A stretch of DNA of 64,000 nucleotides from Cardinalis cardinalis (GCA_014549065.1 JACDOX010000007.1:9841648-9905647), one strand, 5' to 3'; counted from the stretch's first letter, positions 26,201-41,800 are shown. Notes: generated from the letters alone by a model not told the origin. Made by a program: numbers and translations.

Positions 26201-29200
26201 ATTGTTACAAGTTACTCCTCTACATTGCTATATGAGCACAGCTGGGAGCAAAATTTAGTGCATGGGCTAAAAATGCATCTTAACAAGGTATGTAAGCTGG
26301 GATCATAGTTCCAAAGGCGGGATCAGCCTGCTGCAACCTAAAGGAATGTTGTACATTGTCAGTTTTGAAGTTCATAACACAAATGTGGCCAGAGTGTTCC
26401 CACCTGAGAAAATTGAGCACTTGTGAAATTCCTATCAATCTACTAGCACATTGAAGACGTAAAGTCAATGTGCAACTGGCCCAATCCTGATTCCATTTAA
26501 AAAGAGGGTTAATCTATGTTAAAGCCACTAATAGATATAAAGAGATTCTGGATTCACACTAACACAAGTAGGACCTGGGTATGTCCCTTGGTGAGGAGTT
26601 TGAAGTGCAGATGACTGCAGTACATTTTTTTTCCCCAAGTGCCTGAAATGGTTCACAAAGCTTGTGTCCACTCGGGATTAGTGGACACATGCATGATCCT
26701 ATTTTGTTGGTGCAGATGTCCAGAAGAAATACTCTAAGAAGTACTTGGGAAAATTATGAACTACACAAAAAGTAAAAACTTGGAACTTTTGTAAGTAAAA
26801 TAGAAACAGTGAGGGCCAGGGAAATCAGAACAGCAAGTGCAACAGAAGCCAGCAGAGAACAGAATCAACTTAATGATTTCTCATTTCTTGCATACTTCTG
26901 AAAAGTTTCTAAACATTTCACAGAAGTTTCAGCATCATTTGTGACAGAAACAATGAATGAATCTCAGAATGGGCATAACCACAGAACCAGCAGCAGAAAA
27001 GAATGGATCCCTAGCAATCCACTACACACTGGCTAGTGCAAAAGGGGAAAGCCACACTGAGGGAATGCACATTGCAGGGTGTTTCCTGAGCAGACTGCTC
27101 GATTAGCTCTGTAACAGTGAGTGGGCAAGTCAATGCCAACAAAAAGGTAAAGAAAACACAGGAAAAAAAATCACGGCAGCTGAGAAGTAAAAAGGTGAAA
27201 GTCCTGGAGGTTCCACATAGAGTCTCAAATTTAAAAACAAAACTGTGACATTCGAAACTAGAATTGCAAAACAGCCCTCAGAGAGCAGCATCCCTCAAGC
27301 TGTACTCCCAAAATATAGCATCCAGTCTTGTTGTTGCTGTTATTTTTTACAGGATTTTTCAGCATGCAGTTAAAATTTACTTCAACATTACTGGCTCAAA
27401 TAAACATATACAGTGCTCTTCTAAAACATGTAAAGGCCAGGTTAAAAAAGTTTCCCCTTTTGTCTACCCGTACACCATTTGCAACACTGACACATTTTAT
27501 GACAGAGCTGTTTTGCATAGTAATTACCTGATTTTGAAACTCTCAATTTTATAGAAGTTGAAATAGCTAGAAATGCAGAACAAAGTGTAGAAAAAGTCCT
27601 CAGAAGTACACCAACTCATAACATGGTTCGAGTATATTAAAGAAGATAAGCCCCTCCAGTTCAGCAACAGATGCAAGACTCATATATAAAAATATTAAAT
27701 TTTGGGTACACTGCAATATCACTGTTTTCCCCATTCCTTAGTGGGAAGGATTCCAGAGACTCCAGTAATCTTTATGAGCTAATAGAATAAGCCTATTTTC
27801 TAGTTTCTGCATGCCAGTACCAGCACAAGGTAACCACATAACCAAGCACATAACCAAGAGCAAGGAAGGCCAAGGAGTGGGCTTAGACCATAGTCACTAG
27901 CAATAAAGGTCTCTGAAGCCTTCCCTCAGTGTACCAAGAGGGGAAATGAGAGAACAAACCAAGAACAGGAGTGGGAATTGGCAGGAAGTGAGCCTGGCAC
28001 ATTAGCTGAAATGCTATCCCCTATGTAATGCTAAGTGAAGCACTTATCTGTGCAGCCCTTTAAGTCTTGCTTTTCCCACTACACAACAGTAGCAGCAGGA
28101 CTTCCATTAGGACAGGACTGGATCCTCCTTAACAGCCTTCTCAAAATTGGAAACACATACTCACCATTCTGCATTTTTGTCAGGCAAGATTAAGTTTTCA
28201 TGAGTCAAAATGGAGAGACTCAATTCCCAGACAAGTTGCCAGTAACTGAATTAACAAAGCATGAGTTGGCTCAAAATAAACAGCACCTCCCTCACTCTCT
28301 GCAAAAATTCCTGTTCAGCATTCACTCCATTGTAGTCACTTTGCAAGTATTTTTACGCATTTTCTCTCTCCTGCCAACTTTAGGCACTAAGATTGATCTG
28401 TACCGTGTGTCAAATATGTGCTAACTCATCAAACTCAACATGTTTCATGCAAACACTTCCATTTTGAGAATGCTTTCAGTGAAATTATTTTTTAGGAACA
28501 AGAAGAGCAAACTTAGACAAATATCACCGGCTAAGAAGTGGGAAGCCCAGCTTCAAGTGCCTGGGCTCTGTCTCACTGAGTGATACAGGATGCAAAACTA
28601 TTTTGAACAGAGCAGAAAGAAAACCCGAGGGGAGGCACCCCAAATCCTACCAAACAGCCCTTACCACACAGACCAAGCTTCTATTCCCTAAACCAAGGGG
28701 CACATGCTTTTTTATTTGAAAAGGGAAATGCATCAAAATTCAGAAAAAAAAATCTTAAAAGTGTTTCATTTTCTCTATGGTACCTGAGAGAAATGGAAAT
28801 TAGAAGTCTTGGGGAATGAGGTAAAATAGGAGCAGCATCCCCCAGCCAAGCCAGCGCCTGCTCTTGCACTGCCAGCAATGCAGATGCACAGAGACTGACT
28901 CTGTCATGGCTTTGCCTATCCCATGTTATGCCAAAGCACACAGACATGAGATGGGAAAAAACAAACAAAACCAAAACCAAAAAGATAAATCCTTGGATTT
29001 GGTCCTTCTGGTGAAGATCCATTAGCTTTTCATCAGGTTCAAGAGAAAAGGAACATTTACAATGAATTTCCAAAGTATTCCTCAATAACTCACTGCAATA
29101 GAGCTGGAAATTCTAGCTGAATTTATTGAAGACAATGAATACATTTTCACATTGTTTAAAAGGCTAAGGGGATCTATCTGTAAGTGTCCCTCAAAGCATG

Positions 29201-32200
29201 CTGAAAATGAATCACAATAAATCAAGTTAAATATATCAAGGGAGCTGCAGTATTGGGGGGATTGTTTTAACATCTACTGTAATCATAATTTAAATGACAG
29301 GAGCAACTGACCAGAAAAACAATGTGGAGTTGAATAGTCTTTAAAATAGCTTTTAACTTATCAACCACATCACAGCCATCACTTCTATTTCATCTGCTGT
29401 TCAACAGCAACAGGTTGGACAGACAGAGTTAAAGAAAAGTAAGCAAGGGAAAATTCAAATTGTATGTGTTTCTGTTCTCAATTTTGTAGAAGTCAGTTGC
29501 ACTAGGCAACACATCACATGTTATATTCTTCAGGGAGCACAGTTTTTTATCTAAATTGAATCAAACCAGTAAAATTAGTATAACTTATTAGGCATCTAGA
29601 TACTCCATATGTCAAAGTCACAATTTTTCTATTGTAAGAGTTCTATATCAAAGCATGGTGCAAGAGGCAAGTTGGCTAAGACTAAAAAGAGGAAGACATG
29701 ATCCACAAAGGATGTCCTCCTGCCCTGAGTTTTGAGAGGAAAAAGCTAAAAAAGACAAAATCAATTTTGCATTTTTTAAGGATATTAAGACCTATCATTT
29801 ATATCTGGGGGTAGAATTGAAGGGATAAGGAAATTCACAGCTTGCATTTTTTTAAGCAGGAAAAAGAGGAAGAATAAATATTTGCTAAAGAGCTTATTCT
29901 TGAAAATTCTAAGGATAAAGATCACGAGCTTTGTTAGCTTCCTCATTTTACAACAGTTATCATCTGAATACTTAGTTACTCCAACACGAGTCCTTCATAG
30001 GAGCTACTTACACCAACTGTCACTTACTTGAAATGAGGAGGAAAAGAGCATTTACTAACTACATAAAAAGACAGCACATTTAATATTTTTTAAAAATAAG
30101 GTCACAAAATAATTGAAAACAAAATATGTTTCTTACACCAGCATGCCTACTCAGGAAGGCAAAAAACCATACAGGAATTAAATCTGAATCTGGTACCTGG
30201 TCCACAAGGTTTGCTGCAAGACCTACTTAATGCTGTAAGCACACTCACCAACTTCAATGGGAGTTGTGGTTCTTAGCACCACTGAACATTAAGCTATTTT
30301 TAATTAGTAATAATTTATGAAAGTGCAGTTTGCAAGAGGTACTGACTTCCTCAAATAAACTCGAGCTGAATTCAAAGTGCATCAGAGATGGGAGCAGCAG
30401 GTACCTCTATCATGCATAATTTATCATAATGGGACTTCTCCAGCATCCAGCAGCAGTGCTCTGCAGGCTGCTCCTGCAGGCAGCTGAAAGAGCTGCTGAA
30501 CAAGTGGCCTCTTAGAAGGCTTCTGCGTATCACCGTTCCCCTGAGCTAAAAGCTCACTGCGCAGCTGGCGAGGACAGCAGAGGGGCTTTTCATTCCTGTT
30601 TGATGTCATTTTGGCCTCTGAATTAAAGGCAGAATTTGTGGTGTGGGTGTCATATGAATCCCCTTTGAACTCAGAGTTGAAGTAAGAAAAGGAGTAATTT
30701 AAGTAATTCCCTGGGAATATAAGCCACTTTCTGCATGAGTTATTAAGACTTTTCAAGTCACTTGTAGAACCCAGCTGGAAGTAAAATCTGTCCTTCTGGG
30801 AGATCTTTTTATTGCTAGTGATGCTAAAAGAGACACTGAAACCTTCTGGGAGAACCAAAAGTAAAAGTCTACTGGGAAAGCCAACATATAACAGAAAAAA
30901 AAAAGTGTCTCATGACAACACTTGTTGGCAGCTACAGATAACATTTGTGAACAAAAACACAGAGCCAAATGTTGCAGCATAAAGCACAGATTCTTTTCAT
31001 CTGTTTCACACCAGTTTAGTTACAAATTTTGTCTTGGGATAGTGTAAAAAGCATAGTAAGAAACAGAGCAAAGATTCACTAGCTTTAATTATAAAGATAT
31101 TAATTAAACAAATTTTGCCTTGAGATGGTTTCTTCCATTACTACTTTCTCCTGCAGTAATTGCACTCTTTGAGCCAAATCAAAGTATGGGGCAATTATTA
31201 CTGTAAACTAGAGATCTTATTCAGCATCACTTGCACAGTCAAAACTCCTGCTGAAATCCCAAGGAATTCTGCATAATTAAGGTGCAAAGAGGGTGGCTCT
31301 CAAGCTGCATCTGAAGAAATCTGATTAACATGGGCTCTCTTGAATTATGGTAACGGGTTCAGAAATATTACCTGTATCCATCTCAAGGACGTGTTGCAAA
31401 TTAGAATGTAAGGTTTGGTAGATCAAGCTAACAGGACAAGAACTAGGCAAAAGAGGACTTTACAAATGTTAAAGGTCTATTTTGGGGGAGATCAGCAAGT
31501 AGGACAGAATTTTCTGAATTCAAGTCCTGGAAATGCTGCAGTTCCAAGGGGGATAAACCAACCCACCTGCCAGCTGTTACCCTGCATCCTCATCTCTGAC
31601 ATAGGCATTTATCTGAGCCAGTGCCTGGACATTTTACCTCAATAAATTGGCAAGAAACAGTTTTTGGTTTGGTTTTTGAGGAAAGAATAAAAGGCATTAT
31701 TGTCTGTTTTGCTGGCAAAGCATGCTGGCTGAACAGCAAGTAGCAGAGTCAAAGCGAGAGAGAAGATAAGACCAGATAGCCAGTTTGGGATAGAAGAGTA
31801 AACAGGATTACCAGCTTAGATGACAGCCAGCTGTTAGATTAGATCAGTACGTTTTTGCAACCTGAGAAGCTACTTCAAACAGTAGGGTCTGCTTCTTGAG
31901 TGTCACTGTTGAAATGTCACCCAGAAAAGGTTAGGAAGCTGGCTTAACCTCTGCAGGACTAGCAAAGACATGGTGATCTCTTGACCCCTCTGTGCACTTT
32001 TAAAGAACGTGCCTTCTGCTGATTTATCTTTCATTTGAAAATTGCACAGGAAAAAAAAAATTCTTTTAAATAATGTCCTTTGAATTTGAAAATTTTTCTT
32101 TTTAAACCTGGGCACAGAACACGTTTGAGAAATAAAATTAGTTTCAGATTACACACACTTCAATTCAACACTTACAGAAATGAGAAAAATAATAAAGGAC

Positions 32201-32299
32201 ATCTTTCGACTAGCCTGTAAAAAAGAGGTTTATTCTTGTATCTGTAGGGAGTACACCTGTACATAAATGGAAGAGATGTCAAGTCTGCTCAAACACTCT
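23243..32299. other. unique noncoding stretch
   Basis: No gene is recognised. A direct repeat of TAAATATGCAT lies at 23597-23607 and 23617-23627. A slightly CpG-richer patch lies around 25310-25345, far too short for a CpG island. A GC-richer patch lies at 30440-30600, within a 144-codon minus-strand frame that matches nothing known. Single unresolved bases occur, for example at 24315. Confidence 0.5.
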
Positions 32300-32362
32300 C
32301 ACAATATATCTAAATACGTATATATATATGTATATGTATTTATGTGTATATATATATATAAA
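32300..32362. repeat. TA/TATG-rich microsatellite
   Basis: This tract contains TATATATATG, TATATGTATT and TGTATATATATATATA units. It is a simple repeat likely to vary in length between individuals. Confidence 0.85.
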
Positions 32363-32636
32363 ACCCCCAGCAAAATCCAAACATTCCTGAAGCTGAGAGC
32401 TTCTCTATCCACTGAATTTTCAGAAGTATGAAACACAAACAATATCATTGAAACAGGTGAAAAACTGCATTTAAACAGTAAGTTTAAAAGTGAGATTTTT
32501 ATTTGCAGGAAAATGACCTGCAAAGTTTGGCCATGTATAAGGAAAACGTACAAAGGCAATTGGAAAGCGAAGAATGGTTTCAAATTGTCAGCATAGTCCT
32601 TCAGTTGTCTAGACACACTCTAATGGAATGAAGCCA

Positions 32637-32870
32637 TGGCAGGGAAAGTTCAGATGGGACATTTGGAAAGGTTTTTCACTGAAAGGATGGTTTGATCACT
32701 AGAACAGGCTCCCCAGGAAAGTGGTCAGAGCCCCAGTCCTGCTAGAGTTTGAGATGTCTAAATGATCATCTTAGATGGTTTACTTTAAGGCAGTCCTATG
32801 AGGAGCAGGGAGCTGGATTTTATGATCCTTATGGATGTGTTTCGACATGAGATATTTTATGACTCTATAC
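32637..32870 (+). mobile_element. CR1 LINE 3' end fragment, plus strand
   Basis: About 230 bp match the 3' terminus of avian CR1 from memory: GGCAGGGAAAGTT, the TTTTTCACTGAAAGGATGG block, the GAACAGGCTCCCCAGGAAAGTGGTCA block, and GGAGCTGGATTTTATGATCCTTATGG. The end TTTTATGACTCTAT is a decayed form of the octamer repeat ATTCTATG that ends CR1 copies. 5' truncation is the normal outcome of CR1 insertion. Many substitutions show an old copy with no coding capacity. Confidence 0.82.
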
Positions 32871-35800
32871 ACATTTCAATGAAGTTCTTATGGAGAATTT
32901 TCATTATTGTCTCTAATACAGATATGCTGGTAACACAGGGAAATTAATGAAGAAGTAATTTTGATATTCAAAAAGTTGAACCCAAAAGTGATGTGTTAAA
33001 ATTTTTGTTACCAAAGACATTAAACATAGCATGAAGAAAAAAATCCCATCACAGTACTTCTAATGTAAAAGACACATTCAAGAGAAAATTTGTATCACAA
33101 GAAAAAGTATGACAGAAATGCAGAAGTTTTAATTGCCACCTTGAACTAATCCCAAGTTTTTGAGTATTAAAAAAAGTTATATATAGATCTCACTACACAG
33201 AAGAAATAATCAGACTGATTGGTTATTTATTTTCAACAAACAAAACAAGTTTATTTTTCATAGTATTTTTCATAGATCCATTTCAAGTACAACTTGCTAT
33301 ATATCAATTTAAAGTATGGGTAACTATTTTATTTTAAAACTATAACAAAATATGTACGTATGTATACACATACTTCTGGAAAACCTACAAAAAGTAGTGA
33401 GTTCTTGAGATAAAAACCTCTCAGAATGGAAGAAGGGGGTCACTGGTAATTACCGGTTTTATCATGCCTGATTACACTTGCATAATAAATCACAATTGAT
33501 TGGTGAAAGGCAAGTGGCAAAAATTCTTGGTGCTGAGGCTAGAAAATACAAAGGGCAAGGGGAAAGCAAACTATATGAAGGAGTTTTATGAAAAATAATG
33601 CTTCCCAATATGTGTTTAATGACAGTTAAAGTAGTATATAAAGATAAGAAAGGGTTATGGAACACAGAGAAATGGGAGGGGCTCTAACCACATTAGAAAT
33701 GCGAATAGAAAGCCCACCTCTGTGCTATTTTATTCTAAAAGGCAAAGTTCCTGTCTTGCTGCCAACAGATGCACAGAATTCATTGCCTTTGAAGTTAATT
33801 ATAGCTCTGCACATTACAATAGCTAGTGTTCTGCGGATGATTCTCATATCAGTTTCCAAGAGCCATCGTTTTCTTTTGTTTTACTCCTTTAAAAAAGAGC
33901 AAGGTTTGAAATGTTGACGCAAATAGTTGACTTCTGCTGTTTGTAAATGCAATCCAGGTTCATTCCCCTTCATTTCCTCTTAGAGCAGACCATCCCCTCA
34001 GTGTAATGCTAGCAAGTCTCCTGGTTGCCTTTCAAATAGATTCATTTGGTCTAGTGCCATGTTCTGGTGCGAAACATTCCCGTTTAGAGTGTGGTATATA
34101 TAACCTGTTGCATGTCAACTGAGCACACCCAAAAAGTATCTATCAGGAAGAGAGGCATGCTCCTAAAAGTGAAGATTGATTTATGCCTCTTCTCTTCATA
34201 TTAAAATGCCATGCATCTCAAACAGGGTAGAAGCTGCATACCTAGAGTGTTTATGGAAATGATATGTTTATTTTGCATGAGTAGATAGCAGGCATTTGCC
34301 AGGAACCCTGCATAAGCAAGTGCTTCTGCTGCTTATTTTTGGGTAAGGGAGTATATGCAGACTGACTCCAAATCCAAAATTCCTACCCCACTTGATGACA
34401 AGAGGATCAACTTGACAAAGAGCTGAAGCTGTACACCCAGGAACATAAATAACTGTGATGAGCCATGTTACTGGGGTATTTATTAATAAAAAATTAAAAA
34501 TACTGGACTCCTTAATTGACATTAACCAAGCAGGTGACCTATCCAGGATGATGGATACAATATGCTAATCAAAACCAGCATGCAGTGAGTGACCATTAAT
34601 TAGAGATTCCTCTTTAGGAGAAAAACATTTGAGTAAGAAACCTCAAAATGAAAGCTTTAGATAATATTCCTATTTCCATTGGGATAGCGGATAGCAGATA
34701 CAAGTGCCAGTTGGAAATCTCTGCTTTATTAAGTGAATGCCTGTGCTCTGTCCAAGTAAGAAAAAAAATTGCACTTACCCAAAGACCCTTATATTACTAT
34801 CTCAAAAATGAAAACTAATTAATCTGAATTCCTAAGAATAAAAATAGTAATGTTACAGGACAGATTTTGTCTTTGTTCAAACAGAAAACAATAGAACAAA
34901 AGTTTGATTTGGGAATATTTTGGAAGTGGTAAAAAAAAACCAAAAAAACCCCACAAAGAGCGGTGCCCTAATGTTGCTCCTTCCATGGAAATAAGAAGAA
35001 CACAAACAACTTCACCTCTCCTTGTATGCCTTTGTTGTCCATTTTCTCTGATTATACCAAAGAAGGTCACCAAATGCATAATGTTCCTGAATTCTCCTTA
35101 GTGTTAAAGACACCTAAAAGTTCTCTCTGGTTTTATCCATGAATTTAAATTCCTCCTAGGACTGGTGAAGCCCTGCATCCTCTCAGGACAGCTTCCTACT
35201 CCCATTCACTTCAGGAATATTCTGAAGTGATTTTTTTCTCCAAACTTTGCAAGAGAGAAGCACAGCCACAGCAGACCCCTAAAGTTTTACTAAAGGTTAC
35301 TTTGAGCTCTTATTTAACCCAAAAACCTCCACCCCAGAGTGCAGGGAATGGACCAGAGGCAGCAATGCAGACCAGCCACGGTGGGATAGCAACTCTGCAC
35401 ACTGCTAAGTGGTAACAACTGCTTCTACTTAGGAACTATAAGAACAAAATAACTGGACTGTGTTAGCAAGATATTAAGCCCTGAACAGTGCTGACCAATG
35501 TCTTGTAGCACTCCTAACCAACCTAGGAAAAGAGGTCACAAACCTGTGAGAGACTGCCTTCCTCAGAAAAGATCTATCTCAGAGGACAGCCACCAGTCAT
35601 CTCGCTGTGCTCATATGCATTGAAAGCAGCAGAAATTTTCTCTTGACCACAGGGTGATACATTGCAGGGCCTAGGGACTGGATGTAAGGACTGCTGAACT
35701 CCCTTTGACAGAAAGCTGCTATCAGACAGCCTCCAGAAAAAAGGCACAGTGGGCAGCTAAGGCCTTAAGGGTTACAACTTCTCCAGCTGTATCATTTCTA

Positions 35801-38800
35801 AAGTACGAGCCATTTGTTCATCACCAGTGGAATTGCCTGAGCCTCAAATGCTATTCACTAGCAAAGTCCCTCCAACAATCTCAGCTTAAGAAATTATCCC
35901 CAATGAACATTAATGTAGAAATAGTGTGGTTCCTTCTACCATATTAAAAACGGTCATAGACACTATGCAAAAGCAGAAAAAAAAATAAAATAGTGTACCA
36001 GTAAAAGAAGAAACTGAACTAAAAAAGAATATTCTGAAGGACTCCCAAATATAGTGTTTGAGAGAAGTACAGCTCTTTGGGGACAAAAAAAAATCAATCT
36101 GTAAATGTTTTATTGTTGTACAGCAGATGCAATCCAATATTGAATTTATTGAAATTGTTGAGGTACAGGAAGATATAGTCAGAATCAAGCACTAGGACTT
36201 AAATTTGGTGAAAAATCTTTTTGATGTGGTGTGACAAACTTACTTTAGAAAGCATAACAACTTGCCTGGTTTCTGTTTCTATTCCCTTAGCATGAAACTT
36301 GGTACTAAGACCATTACCAATGAAGGCATCCAGGAAAAGTTATTTTGGGTAGCTTTTTGGCATAAAGTAAAAGAGCACTCACTGGTTTTGTAAGTCTGAG
36401 TCTTATCCTTGAGAACTTAAACAAGAACAGGAAGATCCTATCCTCTAATCTGGTGGGGGAAAAAAAACCAGTAAGATTACAGAAGAGGGAATGAAAATTA
36501 AGAAACCTAGGACAACACAGAACAATTGTATGGAAGAGAATTATAAACTAAAGTATAAGGGTTTTGGTATCTTCCCTTGATATGAACTTTTAGGAAAAAA
36601 AGATCAGTCAGACAACAGACAAATTTAAATACTATTACTTTGAAGAGGCTGAGTCATACCCCATATTCTGCAATGCCAAACTAACATTTACCCACATTCC
36701 AAAATACATACTTGGAATGAAGAACTACTAGAACATTTAAAAGCCTCAAGCATTATTTCAGCATCAAACAAGGGTTTCAGGGTTTTTTTTGTAATCTGAA
36801 ATTGCGGTGTCCCCTGCACTTAACTTGGGGGGGTGGGAATACTGAGAACCAAAGTAAAAAAATCAATACTTTGTGGAAAAAATCTTTTAATACTGCTTTG
36901 TAGTTTANAAAGAAAGAAGCAATGGAGTCACACAACAAATGACACATTCGTACAGGTCTCTCTCAGATGTTGCTGCTGAAGTTCCATGGAAAGTGAAAAT
37001 AGGACAGGGTTCAAGCAGGCTGATTTCCTACTGTCTGCCCCAGTTCTGGTGATCCCTTAATCCAGTGACTACAAATTAAACCAGCCTTTAGATACAAGCA
37101 TCTGTTGGATCTGAGGTTCCTCTGCTTCCATCATTGCTGAGGTGTTAGAGAAGGCTACTTCCCAAATCAGCTTTTTCTAGGCACATCCTTGGCTCATACA
37201 GAGCCTTTGAATTTCTACGTAATCCTTCCCAAGGTTTATGATGGCCAAGCACGTGTCTTATGCTCAGCAACTCTTCAGTTTTAAAATTGCAAGGAATACG
37301 AAACAAAGTTTCCTTTTGCAAATCAGAAAGTACACATTTTGTCAAAATTATCCCAAAGCTATAACACAAAACCTCAAGATCTAAATCCTCCTTGAAAGTC
37401 ACAGGAAAAATTACCAATGATTTTAAAGATAGGTCGTCTGTTCATCAAACTTTGTCTAAATTGCAAACACAGTTTTCACTGATCCCTGCTCATTTGTGAG
37501 CAAAATAAATGGCTTTTCAACATTATAATCACTCATCAAGTTTGTTAAAAATTACTCCCTTAGAGGATCACAAACACTCTTAATTACTGAGACAGTCAAA
37601 ATTAACACCAGATAAAAAGCCCTGTATGTTAGCTCTATCTCTCCTCTACAAGTCTTCTCAATATAAATATCAACAACTTCCTTCCTAAAATACTGCCATT
37701 GTGTACATGACACACTAGTCATTGCATTTCTCTCCTCTGAACAGGTAGAAATAAAGGCAAAAAGTAATCCTGCCAGGATGTTTTTTATGTTCTATTTACA
37801 CTTTACCATCTTCTCAGGGCTGCTGTGGTGTGAAATATTCCAAATCTGAGAGTAGTTGCATCCATGGGAGACTTAGGCACATCACCATGCCAGAGGAACG
37901 AAGGCATGGTGTCAGCTAAATGTGCTGTGGCAAATACTTTACTCTTTCTTGACAGGCATTCATTACAAGAGAAAAACTCCAGGCAATGAAGGCACTGGGC
38001 ACAGGAAAGGTAGATGTTGAGCATATGTAAAAGAGAAAAACAATGTAAAGGGTATTATTTTTACAGGTGACAACTACATGATGGTTTGACACCTTTTTAC
38101 CCTTCATAGTCTGTTACATACTTTTCTCCTTTAAATTCCTTGTTACAGTTTCATCTGTAAACCAAAATGCTGCAAACAAAACATTACAGAAATAAATCAT
38201 TTACCCTAAAATCACCTCACCAAGAAAGCCTTGCTATGCACATTATATACGCAAGGGAACTGAGAGCATAAGGATTAAGAATCTCAAAATAACACTGATG
38301 GTAGAAGTAAGAAATGAAAATTGACTTTGAGTCAGCCTGTTGTGTCATGATTACTGAATCATCCTACTCTCCCCCAACAAATCTGAATGCTAAGAAGGGA
38401 TCAGAGGACTGTTAGATCTTTCTAAAATAAATAAAATCAGAAGCTCATTCTTCACTCCCTGTTCACCATAACATAGTCTTAACTTCACATTGCACAGTTC
38501 ATGTAGCAAATAAAAAACCCCAAACCTACGAGGCAATGGAAAACAGTCTGCACCATTACTGTATATTAAACCTATTAGTGAAATGACTTCCCGTGAAAGC
38601 AATAGGATGACAATTTTAACCCAACTAGAAACTGTTTGTGCAGTGGGTACAATACAAAGCTCAGACTGCAGAAGGATGATGGCATGATCTCATTTTTACT
38701 CAGAATTACTGATGTAATGCTACAAGGTTCATGGGAGAGCTCTTGGTTTAATACTCCCAGTCAATCAAAACAGAGTTCCAGTTGCTAATAACATCAGCTC

Positions 38801-41800
38801 TCAGAATTGCTTTTAAGCTGTTTATGAGCCTGCAGAGCATCAGCAAAAAAGGTTTATTTTGGGTTGTAAAAATAAACATATTTTCACACAGGCTTATAGA
38901 ATTTTAAAAACAAAATACTAGAGCAAATCTTCAGTTGGAACAAGTTGTTCATTCACTTCAGCAGAGTTGCCTTCTCATATTTACATATTTTCAATTGACC
39001 CTGTCAAGATGTTGGCAACTACTGCTTTTAAAAGATAAGCATCTCAACCTGACTTTATATCCAAAAGAGCCCTACCCTTCCCAACAAATTCCAGTCCCCC
39101 AGCAACAATGAAATGCCAAACAACCAAAACACAAAGAAACCGAAACCCACTACACAACCCCCAAAACTCATAATATAGTCAAAATATTAGTGTAAAGCAG
39201 AATAGTTGATTTTAATTGAAATAATTTGTGAATACATTTGTAGGTCAAGTATCTTGGTAATTATTCTTCCATGACAATTGTGGAAAGAAGGGGAGCAGGG
39301 AAGAGTGGCAGACAAAAATAAATTTGAATTAATCTGATGAATAAATGAGTTAAGGTAAGCTTCCTTTTTAAACCTCTCACTTCATAAACCTCTTGCAAAA
39401 ATTGAGGGCATCAGAGCCTGCAGATTTTTTTTTAAAGTCTATCATCCTGTTTTTCAGTCATGCCCTTTCTAGCATAAATTTAGAATTGACCAGACACAAA
39501 CAAATTCCTGTTTTTCTGTCACATCCAAAGCCCGTAAGAAGTGTAGAAGTCCCATTCTGAGAAGGATAAGCTTCTAATTTTGCTGGCTCAGTAAAACTTC
39601 GTTACACAAATGTCTTGCTGTAACACCTGAAGAGGCTTAGTCTGATCTTTTCACTGCTGTAAGCCAGTTCTTACTTAAGTTGCACAAAAGCTTAAGGGAT
39701 CATGGCTCAAATACTTTAAATTGACCGTAGTAGGCCACAGGTGATATTCAATATCCCTAGGAAAGCAAAAATCCTTAATGGAACTTCTGCTAAATATAAT
39801 TTTATTTATTTTCCTCCCTGCGCTTCCAGATCCCTTCTGACCCCAGACTTACATGAAGGGGCACTACACAAAAAACTCTGAAAGCTGGGAGTCTCTGGCC
39901 CATCCCAGAACTGCATGGCCAGTGAGCCTGTCTTGGTTCCAACCTGCATGTTCTCTAGAAATATATGCTGTAGTCCAAGGATAAGGATACTTTTAGATTG
40001 GGAGAGGAATTTTAGATACCATAGTCATTGTTACTGCTGTTAACTACTGGGAGGATTTACACATTTTTTTAAAAAGATGATAATTAAAAAAAATAAAATT
40101 ACTATGATACATTTAAAACGAATGGATTAATAAATAATTCATTAGTGTATAGGTGGTGTAAAAGCATATTTCCACTTAAAGCAGATTAACTGGTATCTGA
40201 AATAAATTATTACAATAACATGCAAATGAGTTTTCAACTGCAAAAATATTTTATTCACGTTGTTTGATATTTATAGCTGTGTTCATAGAGCAATAAATAT
40301 CTTTATGAAAACAAAGGAATTGAGATTAATTCCATTCTGCTTAAGTGGACTTCAGGCTGTCTTCTAGACATATATGCAATTTTTAGAAACACTTCTCTCT
40401 GTAAAAAGAAAAAGCAAACTTGACAGGTGAAGATAAATGTCTTCATTTTCAGTTTTTCACAGGAACCTTGTCTTTGTGATGCCTACAGATAGCCTGCTAG
40501 ATATAAAACAAAGCAAGTTCCTGAAATTGGCTGTTAGGCATAAAGTTTTACAATATTGGATACATGTTATTTTGAAGAGATAAAAGACCCCCAAAACCAA
40601 AATAAAACCTCCGTGAACACAAAGAGGACTTCTAAGACGACTTTCCCCCACACCAAATTCCACTAGCTTAAATGAAAATGTGACTTTTAAAGAGGTTCAC
40701 ATCTTCCATAAAACATGACCCAATTATCAGGCAATAAAACCAAAGATCTCCCCGTTTCCTTCTAATAGATAATAAAACAAAGACATGGGTTACTTTTACT
40801 GATCTCAGATATTTAACAAAAACACACATCCATTTTTCATTTCCTTCTCTCTTTTCTAAAACTTCAGTATCTGAAGCTTCCCCTTCTTCCCAGTTCAGAG
40901 CCAGGAAAAAGTGCCCTTTCAGCTAAATGATCTTGCGCAAGCCTCTGTATGCAATCAGGTCAACGCGGATGTTCAGTAAAAGCTCTGACAGAAATCCCTC
41001 ATCACCACAGTGAGGATTCTTTAGTCACTGGGCTCTCTGATACTGCTGCAAACTGATCTCTGTATCTGTTACTCCCAGCTTCCCTATGAGCACCTGCATC
41101 TTCCTTCCCCAAAATTTAAGCTGAATTTATTGTAGCAAGTCCAGATATGAGCCAGTTCACTTTGGTACACCTAGAAACTCAAACTCTTGTCTTTCATCAT
41201 TACCTACAATTAATTCCATGAAGGATGATAGGTCAAGTGTAATAAAACCCCCCCAAACCTGTTGAGACCTCATTATATAATGATAGTAAAGGATTTTCAG
41301 AAGCATTCAAGATGCATACCTTCAGGAAACACAGACTCAAAGCTTTTCTTATAAATGAAATTTCTGTTTATCTTTTTTTTTTCATGGTCTCCCAGTATTT
41401 TGGCTAATTCCAGAAAATGTAAGTTAAGCTTTGCACCTCCTATGTTTCCAGTGTTGCTTCATCATGTTTGACTGAAAACATAGATTGTAAAACAAATTTC
41501 TGGGAATACTAAATCTGAAATGAGGTTTACTTGGTGCTATAATGCATATTTTCAGTATAAGTTTTGACATAAATTATAGCATTATTTCATGTACATGCTT
41601 TGTTTTATTTTGATGATTTAGTTAGTTTTTTAATATAGTCAAGTATTTGGTACTACACACAAAGAATCTGTTAAACTGCATGAGCACCCACAAAGCATCA
41701 CATTTTTTGTCCCTTTCAGATTGTAGTCAAATAGATACTTTAAGAACACATGGAAGACTTTAGAGGCATTAAAAAGTTTACAGAAATTATCTTACCCTGA

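Noticed and set aside
28681..29085. 134-codon minus-strand open frame with a hydrophobic stretch
   Set aside because: The hydrophobic run comes from a C/A-rich simple sequence read in reverse. No signal-peptide arrangement or homology is recognised.
30424..30858. 144-codon minus-strand open frame
   Set aside because: It has no recognisable domain and no splice-site context, and its length is within chance for a slightly GC-richer patch. Transcription data would be needed to revive it.
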